64,000 nucleotides of DNA from Crocosphaera sp. UHCC 0190 (GCF_034932065.1 NZ_JAYGHP010000001.1:372001-436000); one strand, 5' to 3'; counted from the first letter of the stretch, positions 1 to 9,095 are shown. The notes: generated by a model from the letters alone, not told the origin. Program-made: numbers and translations.

Positions 1-895
1 CAGGAGATTTCATTTGAATAAAGGCCCCAAAGGTTCCTAAGAAGAAAGGAATGGGAATAAAATAAGGTAACGTGGTGGCAATTTTATAACGAACCGCAGT
101 AAAATAGTGACTTAATTCATGAAGACCGAGAATGGCAATTAATCCTAAACTATAAGGCAGTCCTTGCAACAAGACACGGGAATTTGCTTCCATCATTTCC
201 CTAGAAACTCCGGCCATTTCAGCCCCAACAAAGGTCGTTGTTAATAAAGTAACTAATAATAACCCCAAAGCAAAGAAAGGACGGGTTAAGGGTTTTTCGG
301 TGTCCTTTTTCTCAGATTTTGCCCAAGGATTTGGAACTAAAGCAAAAAAGGGACTACCGCTTAAACCTTCTTGAAATAGAACTAAAAAGCGATCGCCAAA
401 TACCTGTTCAATATTTTTCTTAATTGACTTATAAGCTTCTTCTGGTGCCGTCCGTAACTTGCCTCGACAGAGAATGGCCTGGGGACGATAATCTAAATTT
501 TGTAGGTAATAGACTGCCCAAGGAAAACAATCTCTTAAGGACTTTTCTTCAGTGACTGTGATGGGGCGAAGTTTTTGGGATTCTTCAGTAGATTTCTCTG
601 TGTCTTGGGAATCAACTGCGGCTGAATTTTCCTTAATATTTTTGTCTGAGGTGGTAGGTTGTCCGAGTCGAATTAACCAGACATATACTGTAAAACAGAT
701 AATTAGGGGCGCAACCACTAATAATAAGGGTATCGGCTGGTCTTGACCCACAAATTCATACCAAATTGTCCAAACGAAAGCTGGCATCATCATCACCAAC
801 CAAATTATCCAGACAGGGGTACGGGTAATGGGAGCGACACTGCGCTGAACGAGAAAGTATGTAATTGCGCCTAAAATAATTAAAAGTAACCACAT
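1..895 (-). CDS. Site-2 protease-like M50 membrane metalloprotease (3' end outside window)
   Basis: The reverse strand is open from an ATG at 895 to the window edge, giving 298 residues without a stop, so the C-terminus is missing. Two membrane segments come first (about residues 1-60), then an acidic, low-complexity linker and a soluble domain (about 95-190). Another membrane segment precedes the zinc-protease motif HELSH (H259, E260, H263), followed by a hydrophobic PYFIPIPFFLGTFGAF stretch typical of S2P/EGY-type proteases of cyanobacteria and plastids. Such enzymes cut membrane-bound substrates inside the bilayer. The long soluble insert before HExxH matches the EGY/slr0643-type layout. 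It is divergent from the next gene, with a 96-bp shared upstream region. The family call is firm; the substrate is unknown. Confidence 0.85.
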   Translation of the reverse strand, partial: MWLLLIILGAITYFLVQRSVAPITRTPVWIIWLVMMMPAFVWTIWYEFVGQDQPIPLLLVVAPLIICFTVYVWLIRLGQPTTSDKNIKENSAAVDSQDTEKSTEESQKLRPITVTEEKSLRDCFPWAVYYLQNLDYRPQAILCRGKLRTAPEEAYKSIKKNIEQVFGDRFLVLFQEGLSGSPFFALVPNPWAKSEKKDTEKPLTRPFFALGLLLVTLLTTTFVGAEMAGVSREMMEANSRVLLQGLPYSLGLIAILGLHELSHYFTAVRYKIATTLPYFIPIPFFLGTFGAFIQMKSP

Positions 896-991
896 ATTGA
901 ATAATTCAGATTGTGTTAGGGAGTATGCTCAATCAAAGCAATAATAGAGAGATAGCACCTATTCTCTATTGTAGGTAAGTTTTCAACATAA

Positions 992-1672
992 ATGAATCCA
1001 AAAACCGTGAAAGCCTCTAAACCCCCTCGTCTGTTGTTAGAAGGATTATTTGCTTTTCCTCCCAATCGAGAGATTTTAGGGGGAACGGCTTATTTTATTC
1101 TCGAAAAGACAGGTAATATCTTGATAGATTGTCCTTTCCTCGATGAAGATAATTGTAGCTTTTTACAGCAGCAGGGGGGCGTTAAATGGTTAGTAATCAC
1201 CCACCGGGGGGGGATCGGTCAATCAGTCAAAGATTGGCAAAAACGCCTTGACTGTGAGGTGGTTATCCAAGAACAAGAAGCATATTTGTTGCCAGAAGTC
1301 CCTGTAACGACCTTTGAGACGGAAATTGTCTTAGGGGATAACATCACTGGTATTTGGACACCTGGCCATTCTCCAGGGGCTTCCTGTGTCTATTGGAACC
1401 ATCATCAGGGGGTTTTGTTTACCGGACGGCATCTTCTACCTGATAATCAGGGACAAATTACCCCTTTACGCTTAGGGAAAACCTTTCACTGGTTTCGTCA
1501 GTTGCAAAGTGTGGCCCAATTACGCGATCGCTTTTCCTCAGAAACCCTCAATTACCTCTGTCCTGGGGCAAATACAGGATTTTTGCGGGGAAAAGGCTTG
1601 ATAGATAACGCTTATCAACAGTTATTAACTCTAGACTTGGAAAAGCTACGTCAGCAACCAACCCGTTTTTAG
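992..1672 (+). CDS. MBL-fold protein with degenerate metal site
   Basis: 226 residues with the outline of a metallo-beta-lactamase fold: an N-terminal GGTAYFI...NILIDCP strand pair, a THRGGIG segment (70-76) where the HxHxDH zinc motif should be, TPGHSPGA (123-130), and TGRHLL (144-149) where GDxLF is usual. The PGH histidine is kept, but most ligands of the HxHxDH motif and the bridging aspartate are replaced. Catalysis like glyoxalase II is therefore unlikely unless chemistry differs. The start follows a 96-bp gap after the divergent protease gene. No signal peptide is visible, so it is probably cytosolic. The function is unknown; a regulatory or scaffolding role is a guess. Confidence 0.8.
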   Translation: MNPKTVKASKPPRLLLEGLFAFPPNREILGGTAYFILEKTGNILIDCPFLDEDNCSFLQQQGGVKWLVITHRGGIGQSVKDWQKRLDCEVVIQEQEAYLLPEVPVTTFETEIVLGDNITGIWTPGHSPGASCVYWNHHQGVLFTGRHLLPDNQGQITPLRLGKTFHWFRQLQSVAQLRDRFSSETLNYLCPGANTGFLRGKGLIDNAYQQLLTLDLEKLRQQPTRF

Positions 1673-1790
1673 TGGGTTCTGAAAAAATTCAGACTTTCAT
1701 TACTTTTGCTTAACTTTGTAACAAATTTTGATAAGATTTAATATATCGCAATATTTTTCTTCAGAAAATCATTTAGGAGAGCAAACCCCA

Positions 1791-2171
1791 ATGGCAGGAT
1801 TTTTCGGGCTGTTTAGTGGTCGTAAGGCCAAATATGTTGATGAAACGGACACGGGTATTCCCGAACCGGAAAATAAGGAGGCCTTCTTCTTGAGTGATGA
1901 TGATGCAAAAACTCTCGGAAACGTCGAGTTTATGCGTAAACCCAATACCATTAAGCGCACATTTCCCAAGCGTCCAGGGGGTAAAGGTGGCGAAATTGTC
2001 CAGGAAGTTTCTTCTATGAAAAAGAAAACATCTGAAGATAATGGCGTTGCCATGAATACCAATGGGGCTAGTTCTTCCCCTCAACCCACTGAGGCAGCTA
2101 AAGAAGAGCGTCGTCAAGGTGATAATAGCATGGATATGTTCCGTCAAATGGCGCGGAATATTAATAAGTAA
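1791..2171 (+). CDS. Conserved hypothetical cyanobacterial protein, hydrophilic
   Basis: 126 residues from the ATG at 1791, chosen over an upstream in-frame start at 1728 because TTAGGAG lies about 10 bases upstream of 1791 and the protein then begins MAGFFGLFSGRK. The chain is hydrophilic with acidic (VDETDTGIPEPENKE) and basic (IKRTFPKRPGGKGG) patches and a low-complexity C-terminal third, ending in an amphipathic DMFRQMARNINK tail. There is no membrane segment or recognised catalytic motif. I do not recognise a named family and assign no function. It follows the MBL-fold gene with a 118-bp gap and may have its own promoter. Confidence 0.75.
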   Translation: MAGFFGLFSGRKAKYVDETDTGIPEPENKEAFFLSDDDAKTLGNVEFMRKPNTIKRTFPKRPGGKGGEIVQEVSSMKKKTSEDNGVAMNTNGASSSPQPTEAAKEERRQGDNSMDMFRQMARNINK

Positions 2172-2191
2172 TCAGCCACCAAAGATACCCT

Positions 2192-2256
2192 GTGGGGGCC
2201 GGTTTATCTGACATATTGGTTAGAATTAGCGAATTGTTAGATAAACTCGCCCCTAC
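2192..2256. repeat. Imperfect inverted repeat with 22-nt arms
   Basis: Arms at 2192-2213 and 2235-2256 pair at about 18 of 22 positions around a 21-nt loop. The outer ends are of the GTRGGGG...CCCCTAC type seen in other palindromes of this window. It lies between two convergent genes, so it may act as a bidirectional transcription stop as well as being an interspersed repeat. Confidence 0.65.
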
Positions 2257-2260
2257 ATTC

Positions 2261-2851
2261 TTATTTGTTTCCAGAGAAACCTAATTTATTTTTAACCAAT
2301 TTTTTAACGCTTAAAATAATTAAAAACAGCAAAGGAATAACAACTATTTCTTGTAGAATCGTTAAGACATTACCAAAATGCCAAATTCCATCAGTCGCAT
2401 TTAACCCACCTAAAATTGTAATAGGAAAGGAAAAATAAGAGAAATTAAAAGGGAAAAAACATTGAACCCCAGCCGGAGGATATCTATCATAGGCTAACAT
2501 ATCCAAAAAAATATGACTAAAATAAAGACCCATCAGCCATGAGATAAAAAAATAGCGAGTTTTATTGCTTATTTTCAAACAATATCCCACGAAAATACTA
2601 ATCAGAATTCCCAAGAAAAAACTATGAGTAAACTGACGATGTAATGCACTAATATTCTGAAAAAAAACATAACCTAAAATAAAATCAATGTCAGGTAAAT
2701 TGGCAAAAATAATCCCTGTTGTTAATAAGGCTTTTGCTGAAAAATGTTTAGAAAAATCAGGATAATGACGAATTAATAAGAAACCGCCTATTCCAGCTAA
2801 ACTATGTCCGATAGGTGAAGACATTTTGACAGTAGCATTTAATGAAAGCAT
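2261..2851 (-). CDS. YdjM/DUF457-type inner-membrane metal-dependent hydrolase
   Basis: Up to 196 residues; an internal ATG at 2824 (protein starting MSSPIGHSLAG) is an equally plausible start because neither has a clear ribosome site. Family signatures are the N-terminal GHSLAG, NLPDIDFILGY (DxD) after the first hydrophobic region, HRQFTHSFF, and SHIFLDMLAYD in a later helix; these His/Asp residues are the presumed metal ligands. Four to five membrane segments are visible. Members of this family are annotated as membrane-bound metal-dependent hydrolases, but the substrate is generally undefined. It converges with the upstream gene across an inverted repeat. Confidence 0.82.
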   Translation of the reverse strand: MLSLNATVKMSSPIGHSLAGIGGFLLIRHYPDFSKHFSAKALLTTGIIFANLPDIDFILGYVFFQNISALHRQFTHSFFLGILISIFVGYCLKISNKTRYFFISWLMGLYFSHIFLDMLAYDRYPPAGVQCFFPFNFSYFSFPITILGGLNATDGIWHFGNVLTILQEIVVIPLLFLIILSVKKLVKNKLGFSGNK

Positions 2852-3044
2852 AACAAAATTAATTTAGTTATGTCAACTTTAAGCTTATGCTATGGCTATT
2901 GATCGATCAATGTATTTTTAAACACCCTTATATTCATCATCCGATCGCAACTTAGGTAAAATAGAAGTAGTCTTCAATACAATCACCCTTTCCAGTCGCT
3001 TAACCTAATCGATAACGTCAAACTTCTAACTTTTTACTTAAATT

Positions 3045-4109
3045 ATGACCTTATCAACCAATAATAACCAATCATCCTTAGTTTCAGACTTAGAAACCCT
3101 GATCAAAGATTTACCCAACCATCAACATGGTAAATTGATAGAGCGAGCATTAGGAGTCTTATTACGCATTGCGGATGAAGAAGTTGAGCGTTTAGACTGG
3201 AAAATCCTCACCACTACCCTAGAAGACTTAGAAAAGGGGTTTAAGGTATTTCATCCCTATCGTCACACTCGTAAAGTTACCATTTTTGGGTCAGCCCGTT
3301 TATCCCCCCAAAGTTCAGAATATCGTCTGGCGGTGGAATTTGCCCGTTATATAACCCAATTTGGCTTTATGGTACTGACAGGAGCAGGGGGTGGTATCAT
3401 GCAAGCAGGGAATGAAGGAGCAGGGAGAGAGCATTCTTTTGGGTTAAATATTGAGTTACCTTTTGAACAAGGGACTAACCCTTTTATTGCGGGGGATGAT
3501 AAATTAATTAAATTTCAATACTTTTTTACCCGTAAGCTTTTCTTCTTAAAAGAAAGTGATGCGGTGGCTTTATTTCCTGGGGGGTTTGGGACACAAGATG
3601 AAGCATTTGAGACATTAACCTTATGTCAAACAGGAAAATATGGGCCCTCTCCTTTAGTCTTAATAGATGAACCTGGGGGAGACTATTGGAAAACCTGGAA
3701 CGAGTATAATTATAGCAATCTATTAGCCAGAGGTTTAATTAGTAAAGAAGATTCTAGTCTTTATACAATAACTGATAGTTTAGCCACTGCTTGTAATGTG
3801 ATTCGTGAATTTTATTGTGTTTATCATTCGATTCGTTATGTAGAAGATTTATTAGTTATGCGTCTCAACTCAGAATTAACAGATGAACAAGTTGAACAAC
3901 TTAATGAAGAATATTCTGATATTTTAGTCAAAGGAAAAATCGAAAAAAGTTGCGCTTTACCTGCTGAAATAAAAGACGAAACTTCTAATCTTCCCCGTCT
4001 AATTTTATACTTTAATCGACTGAATTCAGGAAGATTATATAAAATGATCAATCAAATTAATAAATTTGGAACTTGTTTACCCATTGAACCCCATCCTGAA
4101 TGGAAATAA
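3045..4109 (+). CDS. LOG-family protein (lysine-decarboxylase-like fold)
   Basis: 354 residues. The core has FGSARLSP (81-88), LTGAGGGIMQAGNEGA (111-126) and PGGFGTQDE (178-186), the PGGxGTxxE signature of cytokinin-activating LOG-type phosphoribohydrolases, which release a free base from nucleoside 5'-monophosphates. The protein is much longer than typical LOG enzymes (about 190 residues). It has an N-terminal helical extension of about 75 residues and a C-terminal extension of about 100 residues, as in the larger cyanobacterial LOG subgroup. The true substrate of this long form is not established, and lysine decarboxylase activity is a historical misannotation. Convergent with nothing nearby; it stands as a single gene. 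Confidence 0.85.
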   Translation: MTLSTNNNQSSLVSDLETLIKDLPNHQHGKLIERALGVLLRIADEEVERLDWKILTTTLEDLEKGFKVFHPYRHTRKVTIFGSARLSPQSSEYRLAVEFARYITQFGFMVLTGAGGGIMQAGNEGAGREHSFGLNIELPFEQGTNPFIAGDDKLIKFQYFFTRKLFFLKESDAVALFPGGFGTQDEAFETLTLCQTGKYGPSPLVLIDEPGGDYWKTWNEYNYSNLLARGLISKEDSSLYTITDSLATACNVIREFYCVYHSIRYVEDLLVMRLNSELTDEQVEQLNEEYSDILVKGKIEKSCALPAEIKDETSNLPRLILYFNRLNSGRLYKMINQINKFGTCLPIEPHPEWK

Positions 4110-4464
4110 TTAATGAAGTCAGAAGTTCCACAGCGTAGCTGCGGCGCGAATGGACAGAAGTCAGAAGTTCTATTCTTTGAGTTTTTTTAGGGTTGATACT
4201 AAAATTTTGATGATTTCCTCCCTTGTTCCCAAACCTCACAAGTGTTGATTGTTTTTGAATATCAACTAATTTGTCCATTTTATTGGCTCAATTTTAGTAT
4301 AATCGATCACTTTTTCCTGGGATTAGTTAAGATTCTCTGTAGAGAACCCAGGTTAAGCAAAAGATAGGGTTAAACTAATCAGCGTGTTCCCTAGACACAC
4401 TTCAACAGTCAAACAAGACCGTTAATTCTCTTTATAAGACACCCGTAGAGTTGGTAGGAATTAT
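4110..4464 (+). promoter_or_regulatory. gnd upstream region: candidate promoter and nested hairpin leader
   Basis: This 355-bp gap holds a short direct repeat (AGTCAGAAGTTC near 4117 and again near 4159), a TATAAT at 4298-4303, and downstream of it a nested hairpin. CCTGGG (4316-4321) pairs with CCCAGG (4347-4352), and inside it TTCTCT (4333-4338) pairs with AGAGAA (4341-4346). If the TATAAT is the -10 box, the gnd transcript has a leader of about 150 nt carrying this structure. No convincing -35 box is seen. Confidence 0.4.
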
Positions 4465-5886
4465 ATGACAAAGCGAACCTTTGGCGTAATCGGCTTGGCG
4501 GTAATGGGAGAAAACCTCGCCCTCAACGTCGAAAGTCGTGGTTTTCCCATTGCTGTCTATAACCGTACAGCAAGCAAGACAGAAGAATTCATGAAAAACA
4601 GGGCCCAAGATAAAGACGTAAAAGCGGCCTATTCTTTAGAAGAGTTCGTACAACTGTTAGAACGTCCCCGTAAAATTTTGGTAATGGTACAAGCGGGAAA
4701 ACCCGTTGACGCTGTTATTGAACAACTCAAACCCCTCCTTGAAGAAGGAGACATGATTATTGATGGCGGTAACTCCTTATATGAAGATACCGAACGCCGC
4801 ACAAAATATCTCGAATCTACTGGTTTCGGTTTTGTGGGAATGGGTGTCAGTGGTGGTGAAGAAGGCGCGTTAAAAGGCCCTAGCCTTATGCCTGGAGGCA
4901 CTAAAGCGGCTTATAAAGAATTAGAACCCATTTTAGTCAAAATTGCGGCTCAAGTCGATGATGGCCCCTGTGTTACCTACGTTGGCCCTGGGGGTGCTGG
5001 CCATTATGTGAAAATGGTTCACAATGGTATTGAGTATGGCGATATGCAGTTAATTGCAGAAGCCTACGACATTATGAAAAATGCTCTCGGCCTCACTAAT
5101 ACTGAGTTGCATGAAGTCTTCACCGAGTGGAATACCACCGATGAACTCAATTCTTTCTTAATTGAAATTACTGCCGATATCTTCAAATATATCGACCCCG
5201 AAACCAATACCCATCTGATTGATTTAATTCTCGACTCTGCTGGTCAAAAAGGCACGGGACGTTGGACAATCATGAGTGCCTTAGAGTTAGGAGTTTCCAT
5301 CCCTACTATGTATGCTGCGGTTAACGCAAGGGTGATGTCTTCTTACAAAGCGGAACGGGTAGCGGCTTCTAAGCAATTACCAGGCCCCACCGTCAAATTT
5401 GATGGCGATGTTAAAGCTTTTGTCGGTAAAGTACGGGATGCTCTCTACTGCTCTAAAATGTGTTCCTATGCTCAAGGGATGGCGTTAATTGCTAAAGCCT
5501 CTGCTGAGTATTACAATAACGAAGTTAGCTTACCTGAGTCTGCCCGTATTTGGAAAGGCGGTTGTATCATTCGGGCGGGCTTCTTAGATAAGATTAAGAA
5601 GGCATTTGTAGACAATCCTAGTTTGCCTAACCTGTTGTTAGCTCCTGAGTTTAAACAAAGTATTTTAGACCGTCAAGAAGCTTGGCGCGAGGTGCTAGTA
5701 TTAGCCAATCAATTGGGAATTCCGGTTCCTGCCTTTAGTTCTTCTTTAGACTACTTTGATAGCTATCGTCGTGCTGAGTTACCTCAGAACTTAACTCAAG
5801 CGCAACGTGATTACTTTGGGGCCCATACTTACGAACGGACTGATAAACCAAGAGGTGAATTCTTCCACAGTGGTTGGTCTGCTTAA
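4465..5886 (+). CDS. gnd: 6-phosphogluconate dehydrogenase, decarboxylating
   Basis: 473 residues, the usual length. It oxidises 6-phosphogluconate to ribulose 5-phosphate, CO2 and NADPH in the oxidative pentose phosphate pathway, the main night-time route of sugar breakdown in cyanobacteria. The N-terminal Rossmann motif is GVIGLAVMGENLALN, followed by VYNRT (coenzyme 2'-phosphate region). The substrate-binding segment GVSGGEEGALKGPSLMPGG and the catalytic HYVKMVHNGIEYGDMQ block with Lys and His/Asn are present. The C-terminal all-helical dimerisation domain and the DYFGAHTYER tail are complete. It appears monocistronic, with a hairpin terminator immediately downstream. Confidence 0.98.
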   Translation: MTKRTFGVIGLAVMGENLALNVESRGFPIAVYNRTASKTEEFMKNRAQDKDVKAAYSLEEFVQLLERPRKILVMVQAGKPVDAVIEQLKPLLEEGDMIIDGGNSLYEDTERRTKYLESTGFGFVGMGVSGGEEGALKGPSLMPGGTKAAYKELEPILVKIAAQVDDGPCVTYVGPGGAGHYVKMVHNGIEYGDMQLIAEAYDIMKNALGLTNTELHEVFTEWNTTDELNSFLIEITADIFKYIDPETNTHLIDLILDSAGQKGTGRWTIMSALELGVSIPTMYAAVNARVMSSYKAERVAASKQLPGPTVKFDGDVKAFVGKVRDALYCSKMCSYAQGMALIAKASAEYYNNEVSLPESARIWKGGCIIRAGFLDKIKKAFVDNPSLPNLLLAPEFKQSILDRQEAWREVLVLANQLGIPVPAFSSSLDYFDSYRRAELPQNLTQAQRDYFGAHTYERTDKPRGEFFHSGWSA

Positions 5887-5914
5887 TTCCCTTTAATTAA
5901 TGAACTGAATTGTT

Positions 5915-5944
5915 AACCCTTCTCGTTATTGAGGAGGGTTTTAT
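5915..5944 (+). terminator. Rho-independent-type terminator after gnd
   Basis: AACCCTTCTC (5915-5924) pairs with GAGGAGGGTT (5931-5940) through 10 base pairs including one G-U, with a 6-nt loop, then TTATA. It begins 28 nt after the gnd stop codon. The following copy of a GTGGGCAATGCCCAC element at about 5953-5972 adds a second hairpin. Confidence 0.75.
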
Positions 5945-6025
5945 AGTAGTAGGGTGGGCAATGCCCACCTCACGTTATGATTAGTAAAATACCAATAAGA
6001 ATAGGGTAAAAACAAAAACATTATT

Positions 6026-6053
6026 GTAGGGGTCAACGGCCGTTGACCCCTAC
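6026..6053. repeat. Perfect 28-bp palindrome, followed by a T-run
   Basis: GTAGGGGTCAACGG is followed directly by its exact reverse complement, and then by ACTTTTTTC. It sits between convergent gnd and the carotenoid oxygenase gene. The T-run on the plus side suggests terminator use. It belongs to a class of 28-nt GTAG...CTAC palindromes with different cores found at five places in this window. Confidence 0.8.
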
Positions 6054-6083
6054 TTTTTTCTGTCACGTAGTATTATTATTTAA

Positions 6084-7568
6084 CTAAATAAACACTTCAT
6101 CTGTCCAATTCCCATGTAAACCGTAAGGAATATGATGTTTAAGATGTAAGGTAGCAATGGGACTTTTTTCTAAGTTTTCGCTATCCAAAATCACGATATT
6201 AGAACGATGTTTACTACCATCATAAACCATCACCAAAACCCATCCTTCATCTTCACGAGTTGCTTGGGGTTTCGGTACAAAAATAGGTTCGCTGACATAC
6301 CCACTAGGAGCAAAAGAATGTAACTGTTTTTCTCCTGTCACTAAATCTAGTTTAAGAATGCCTTGTAAGGGGGCATTTCCCTGAGAATTATGAGCAGTTC
6401 CCGTGAATAAATAACGATAATTTCTGCCTACCTTTTCAGGGTTTACAGAAGGAAATTCACAACAGCGACTTTCTATCATTTTACCCTGAATTGTATTATC
6501 TTTTAAATCAATTTTAAACCGCCATAATTGTCCAGGATCTAAATTTGAAAAATCAACTTGTTTATAATCTCTATCTGGTTGAATTTGGGGAAGAGAATCA
6601 TAACAAATTGAATCTAAATAAATGTTGTTTCCTTCCTCAAACGCATTAGCATGATGAAACACAAAACCTGCTTGAGTTTCCATGATTTTGATGTCTTCAT
6701 AAGGTGGAGTTCGGGGAATAATGATGAGACTACTAGACTTGTTGGGATGAAAATTAACGCATTCTCCAGCACCTTTAAACCCTAAAAAATAGGGTAGTGG
6801 ATTAAAAGTGACAGGGTTTTGTAAAAAGAGGCAATAATGGGGGGTAATAGCGAAATCATGAATAAAAGAAAACCCAGGAATAATATGGGAATGACGACGT
6901 AATAACTTACCGTTGGGTGCAAATTCATAGATAGTTATTTTACTAGAAATTCCTGGTTTAATCGAAAAATTAACTAAACAAGCTTGCCCATTATCTAACT
7001 TACAAGAAGGATCAATCCAAGGATGGGCAGAAATAGAATCACCAGGATTTAATGTTCCTTCTAAATACTCTAACCCAAAGGTTTCTAATGTTGCTGGATC
7101 AAGTCGATGGGGTTCTGCTGCTTCCCAAAGGGCAAGTAATTTTTTACCCCAATAAATGACATTTGTATTAGCAATATTTTTAACTTTAACATCCAGAAAA
7201 TTATTCAACCATCCCCCAGGTTTTTGTGTCCCAAATACGCCCCGATAAATCATTTTACCTGCTGCCTGTTCTTCGACATACCCTTTAGTCTGAACAAAAC
7301 GGTTACGAAAATGAACCTTTCCCCCAGGCAAAAAAGAAATTGCACAAATCATCCCATCGCCATCAAAAGGATGTTTTAAAGGCGTTCCTTGAACCTCCAA
7401 TAAACCAGGGCCATTCCGAAATAAAGTACCTTGTAATTCATCAGGAATTATCCCCTCAATCTCATCAATCCAATAATTATATTCATTCGGTTGAGACTGA
7501 TAACCTTGTTGCCATTCTTCACAATTATAAGGCTGATTTTTCGTATTATTGACAATTGAAGTAGTCAT
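6084..7568 (-). CDS. Apocarotenoid-cleaving carotenoid oxygenase (ACO-type)
   Basis: 494 residues, closely matching the length and motif order of Synechocystis apocarotenoid-15,15'-oxygenase (Diox1/ACO). This non-haem iron enzyme of the RPE65/CCD family cuts apocarotenals to retinal. The four iron-binding histidines are visible in SAHP (H182), FIHDF (H237), FHHANAFEE (about H305) and YGLHGNW (H485). Blocks LQGTLFRNGPGLLEV, HPFDGDGM and DPGQLWRF are also conserved. No signal peptide; this enzyme is usually membrane-associated through a hydrophobic patch. Its upstream neighbour on the same strand is a transporter, but a 69-bp gap gives no sign of coupling. Function assigned by recalled family similarity. 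Confidence 0.92.
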   Translation of the reverse strand: MTTSIVNNTKNQPYNCEEWQQGYQSQPNEYNYWIDEIEGIIPDELQGTLFRNGPGLLEVQGTPLKHPFDGDGMICAISFLPGGKVHFRNRFVQTKGYVEEQAAGKMIYRGVFGTQKPGGWLNNFLDVKVKNIANTNVIYWGKKLLALWEAAEPHRLDPATLETFGLEYLEGTLNPGDSISAHPWIDPSCKLDNGQACLVNFSIKPGISSKITIYEFAPNGKLLRRHSHIIPGFSFIHDFAITPHYCLFLQNPVTFNPLPYFLGFKGAGECVNFHPNKSSSLIIIPRTPPYEDIKIMETQAGFVFHHANAFEEGNNIYLDSICYDSLPQIQPDRDYKQVDFSNLDPGQLWRFKIDLKDNTIQGKMIESRCCEFPSVNPEKVGRNYRYLFTGTAHNSQGNAPLQGILKLDLVTGEKQLHSFAPSGYVSEPIFVPKPQATREDEGWVLVMVYDGSKHRSNIVILDSENLEKSPIATLHLKHHIPYGLHGNWTDEVFI

Positions 7569-7637
7569 GATTGATAAAAAGTGAGTATCTTACTAAAGAA
7601 CTTGTTATTCTAGTTACTTTTTAGAATGATATAAAAC

Positions 7638-9095
7638 TTATCCCTGTTGTTTTGTTGTTACAAAATCAGGTAATAATTCTGGTATAATTGAATCGGAAGG
7701 AAGACTTCCTAAAGGATGATTTTCATAAACTTCTACAAGATTAATACTATCCTGTTTGGCTTCTTTTTCTTGAGTTTGGGGATCAGTATTTGGCAACCAA
7801 CCCAAGAAAGGTAACGGTAACAAGGTGGATAAATTAGTAATAACAACTAATAACCAAAGACGCTCAAAGTTAGCTTCTGTTACCCCTAACCAATGGGTTA
7901 ATAATGCTCCTAATTCATGGGATAATAAGTTAGATAAATTAACAATGGACATTAATAAAGCAAATAAGGTCGCTTCGATGCCTTTTGGACATAATCTTGC
8001 CGACAAAACCAAGATAGGCATAAAAGCAATTTGACCGGCAACTGTTAGGATAAGACTATCTCCTAAACTAAACCAATGATCGTCAATTCCCAAAGCACGG
8101 TTAGTATGGGTAACTAATAATAACATCGTCATCCCCAACCCCGAAGAAATAACAATACTCCATCCTAAAATCTGTCTGAAAGAAACAGTTTTAAGAAATC
8201 TTTGATAGACCCAAATTCCGACCAATGCCGCTACACTGGTAACAAGACGAACTCGTCCTAGAAATTCTGCTTCAAATCCTAACTCATTGGTGGTAAAATA
8301 AAAAAATGCAGAGTCAGCATTGGGGGTCATTTGCCACAAAAAAACAAAGGCAGTTGGTAATAAAATTGACTTCTGTTTAATGGCTTGCCAAACCAAGGTT
8401 ATTTGCTCTTTAATAGGAGAATTATTAGCTTGAAAAACTTGATCATTATTATCAACTGGAACTTCAGCAATGAACCAAGCAGAAAGACAAACAATCACAG
8501 GAAAAATAGCGGTAATTTCAAAGACAGTTTGATTACTAAACTGTTGCAATAACCATCCACTTAAATAAGCTGTAATTAACCCCCCAACCGCAGATATTCC
8601 CCAGGTTAATGACTGTAATGATCCCGCTTGTCCCAAAGACTCTTTGCGGGCCCGTTCTACCACTAATGAGTCTACAATAACATCACTAAGGGCGACCGAG
8701 ATGGAGGTTAACAGCAGGGTGAAAGTAGCTAACCAAGCATTGGTAACAACCGTTGCTAACATTATCCAAGATAAACTGCCGAGTATCCCTGAAAGGATGA
8801 GATAGGGGCGACGACGATAGCCAAAAAGGGGTAAACCGTCGGAAAGAAAGCCAAAAACAGGTTTTATCACCCAAGGAATGGCAGCTACTCCAATTAATGC
8901 CCCCATTTGGGCGGGATTTAACCCTAAATCGTCCTTGAGGAAGAAACTAACCGCTAAACGGGCTAAACCGAGGATTCCTTGCACAAAATAGACGCTAAGG
9001 ATGGCAAATAGTTCGGGGGTGGGATCATTCCCGAAGAAAATCGTATGTTTTAGGGTATTTTTAAGATGTTTTAAGTTGAGGAGGGCAGAACTCAT
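7638..9095 (-). CDS. Folate/biopterin-type (BT1 family) MFS transporter
   Basis: 485 residues with about 12 membrane segments. The N-terminal part contains PTPELFAILSVYFVQGILGLARLAVSFF, DLGLNPAQMGALIG, PWVIKPVFGFLSDGLPLFGYRRRPY and ALSDVIVDSLVVERAR. These are hallmarks of the FBT/BT1 family, which includes Leishmania biopterin/folate transporters and the plant plastid and Synechocystis (Slr0642) folate transporters. The likely role is movement of folates or pterins across the plasma membrane. The acidic/basic loop motifs (FGFLSDG, YRRRPY) are intact. It is divergent from the photolyase gene, whose light-harvesting cofactors are also pterin or deazaflavin related; that link is only suggestive. 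Confidence 0.88.
   Translation of the reverse strand: MSSALLNLKHLKNTLKHTIFFGNDPTPELFAILSVYFVQGILGLARLAVSFFLKDDLGLNPAQMGALIGVAAIPWVIKPVFGFLSDGLPLFGYRRRPYLILSGILGSLSWIMLATVVTNAWLATFTLLLTSISVALSDVIVDSLVVERARKESLGQAGSLQSLTWGISAVGGLITAYLSGWLLQQFSNQTVFEITAIFPVIVCLSAWFIAEVPVDNNDQVFQANNSPIKEQITLVWQAIKQKSILLPTAFVFLWQMTPNADSAFFYFTTNELGFEAEFLGRVRLVTSVAALVGIWVYQRFLKTVSFRQILGWSIVISSGLGMTMLLLVTHTNRALGIDDHWFSLGDSLILTVAGQIAFMPILVLSARLCPKGIEATLFALLMSIVNLSNLLSHELGALLTHWLGVTEANFERLWLLVVITNLSTLLPLPFLGWLPNTDPQTQEKEAKQDSINLVEVYENHPLGSLPSDSIIPELLPDFVTTKQQG

Noticed and set aside
552..746. 64-codon plus-strand ORF
   Set aside because: Lies antisense within the M50 protease gene; no independent support.
1769..2147. 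Two overlapping reverse ORFs of 97 and 124 codons
   Set aside because: Shadows of the plus-strand gene at 1791-2171, which has the better ribosome site.
3045..4109. Lysine decarboxylase annotation
   Set aside because: The PGGxGTxxE motif indicates LOG-type chemistry; the decarboxylase name is a historical error.
4057..4278. 73-codon reverse ORF after the LOG gene
   Set aside because: Covers the LOG 3' end and a short direct repeat, with no recognisable protein character.
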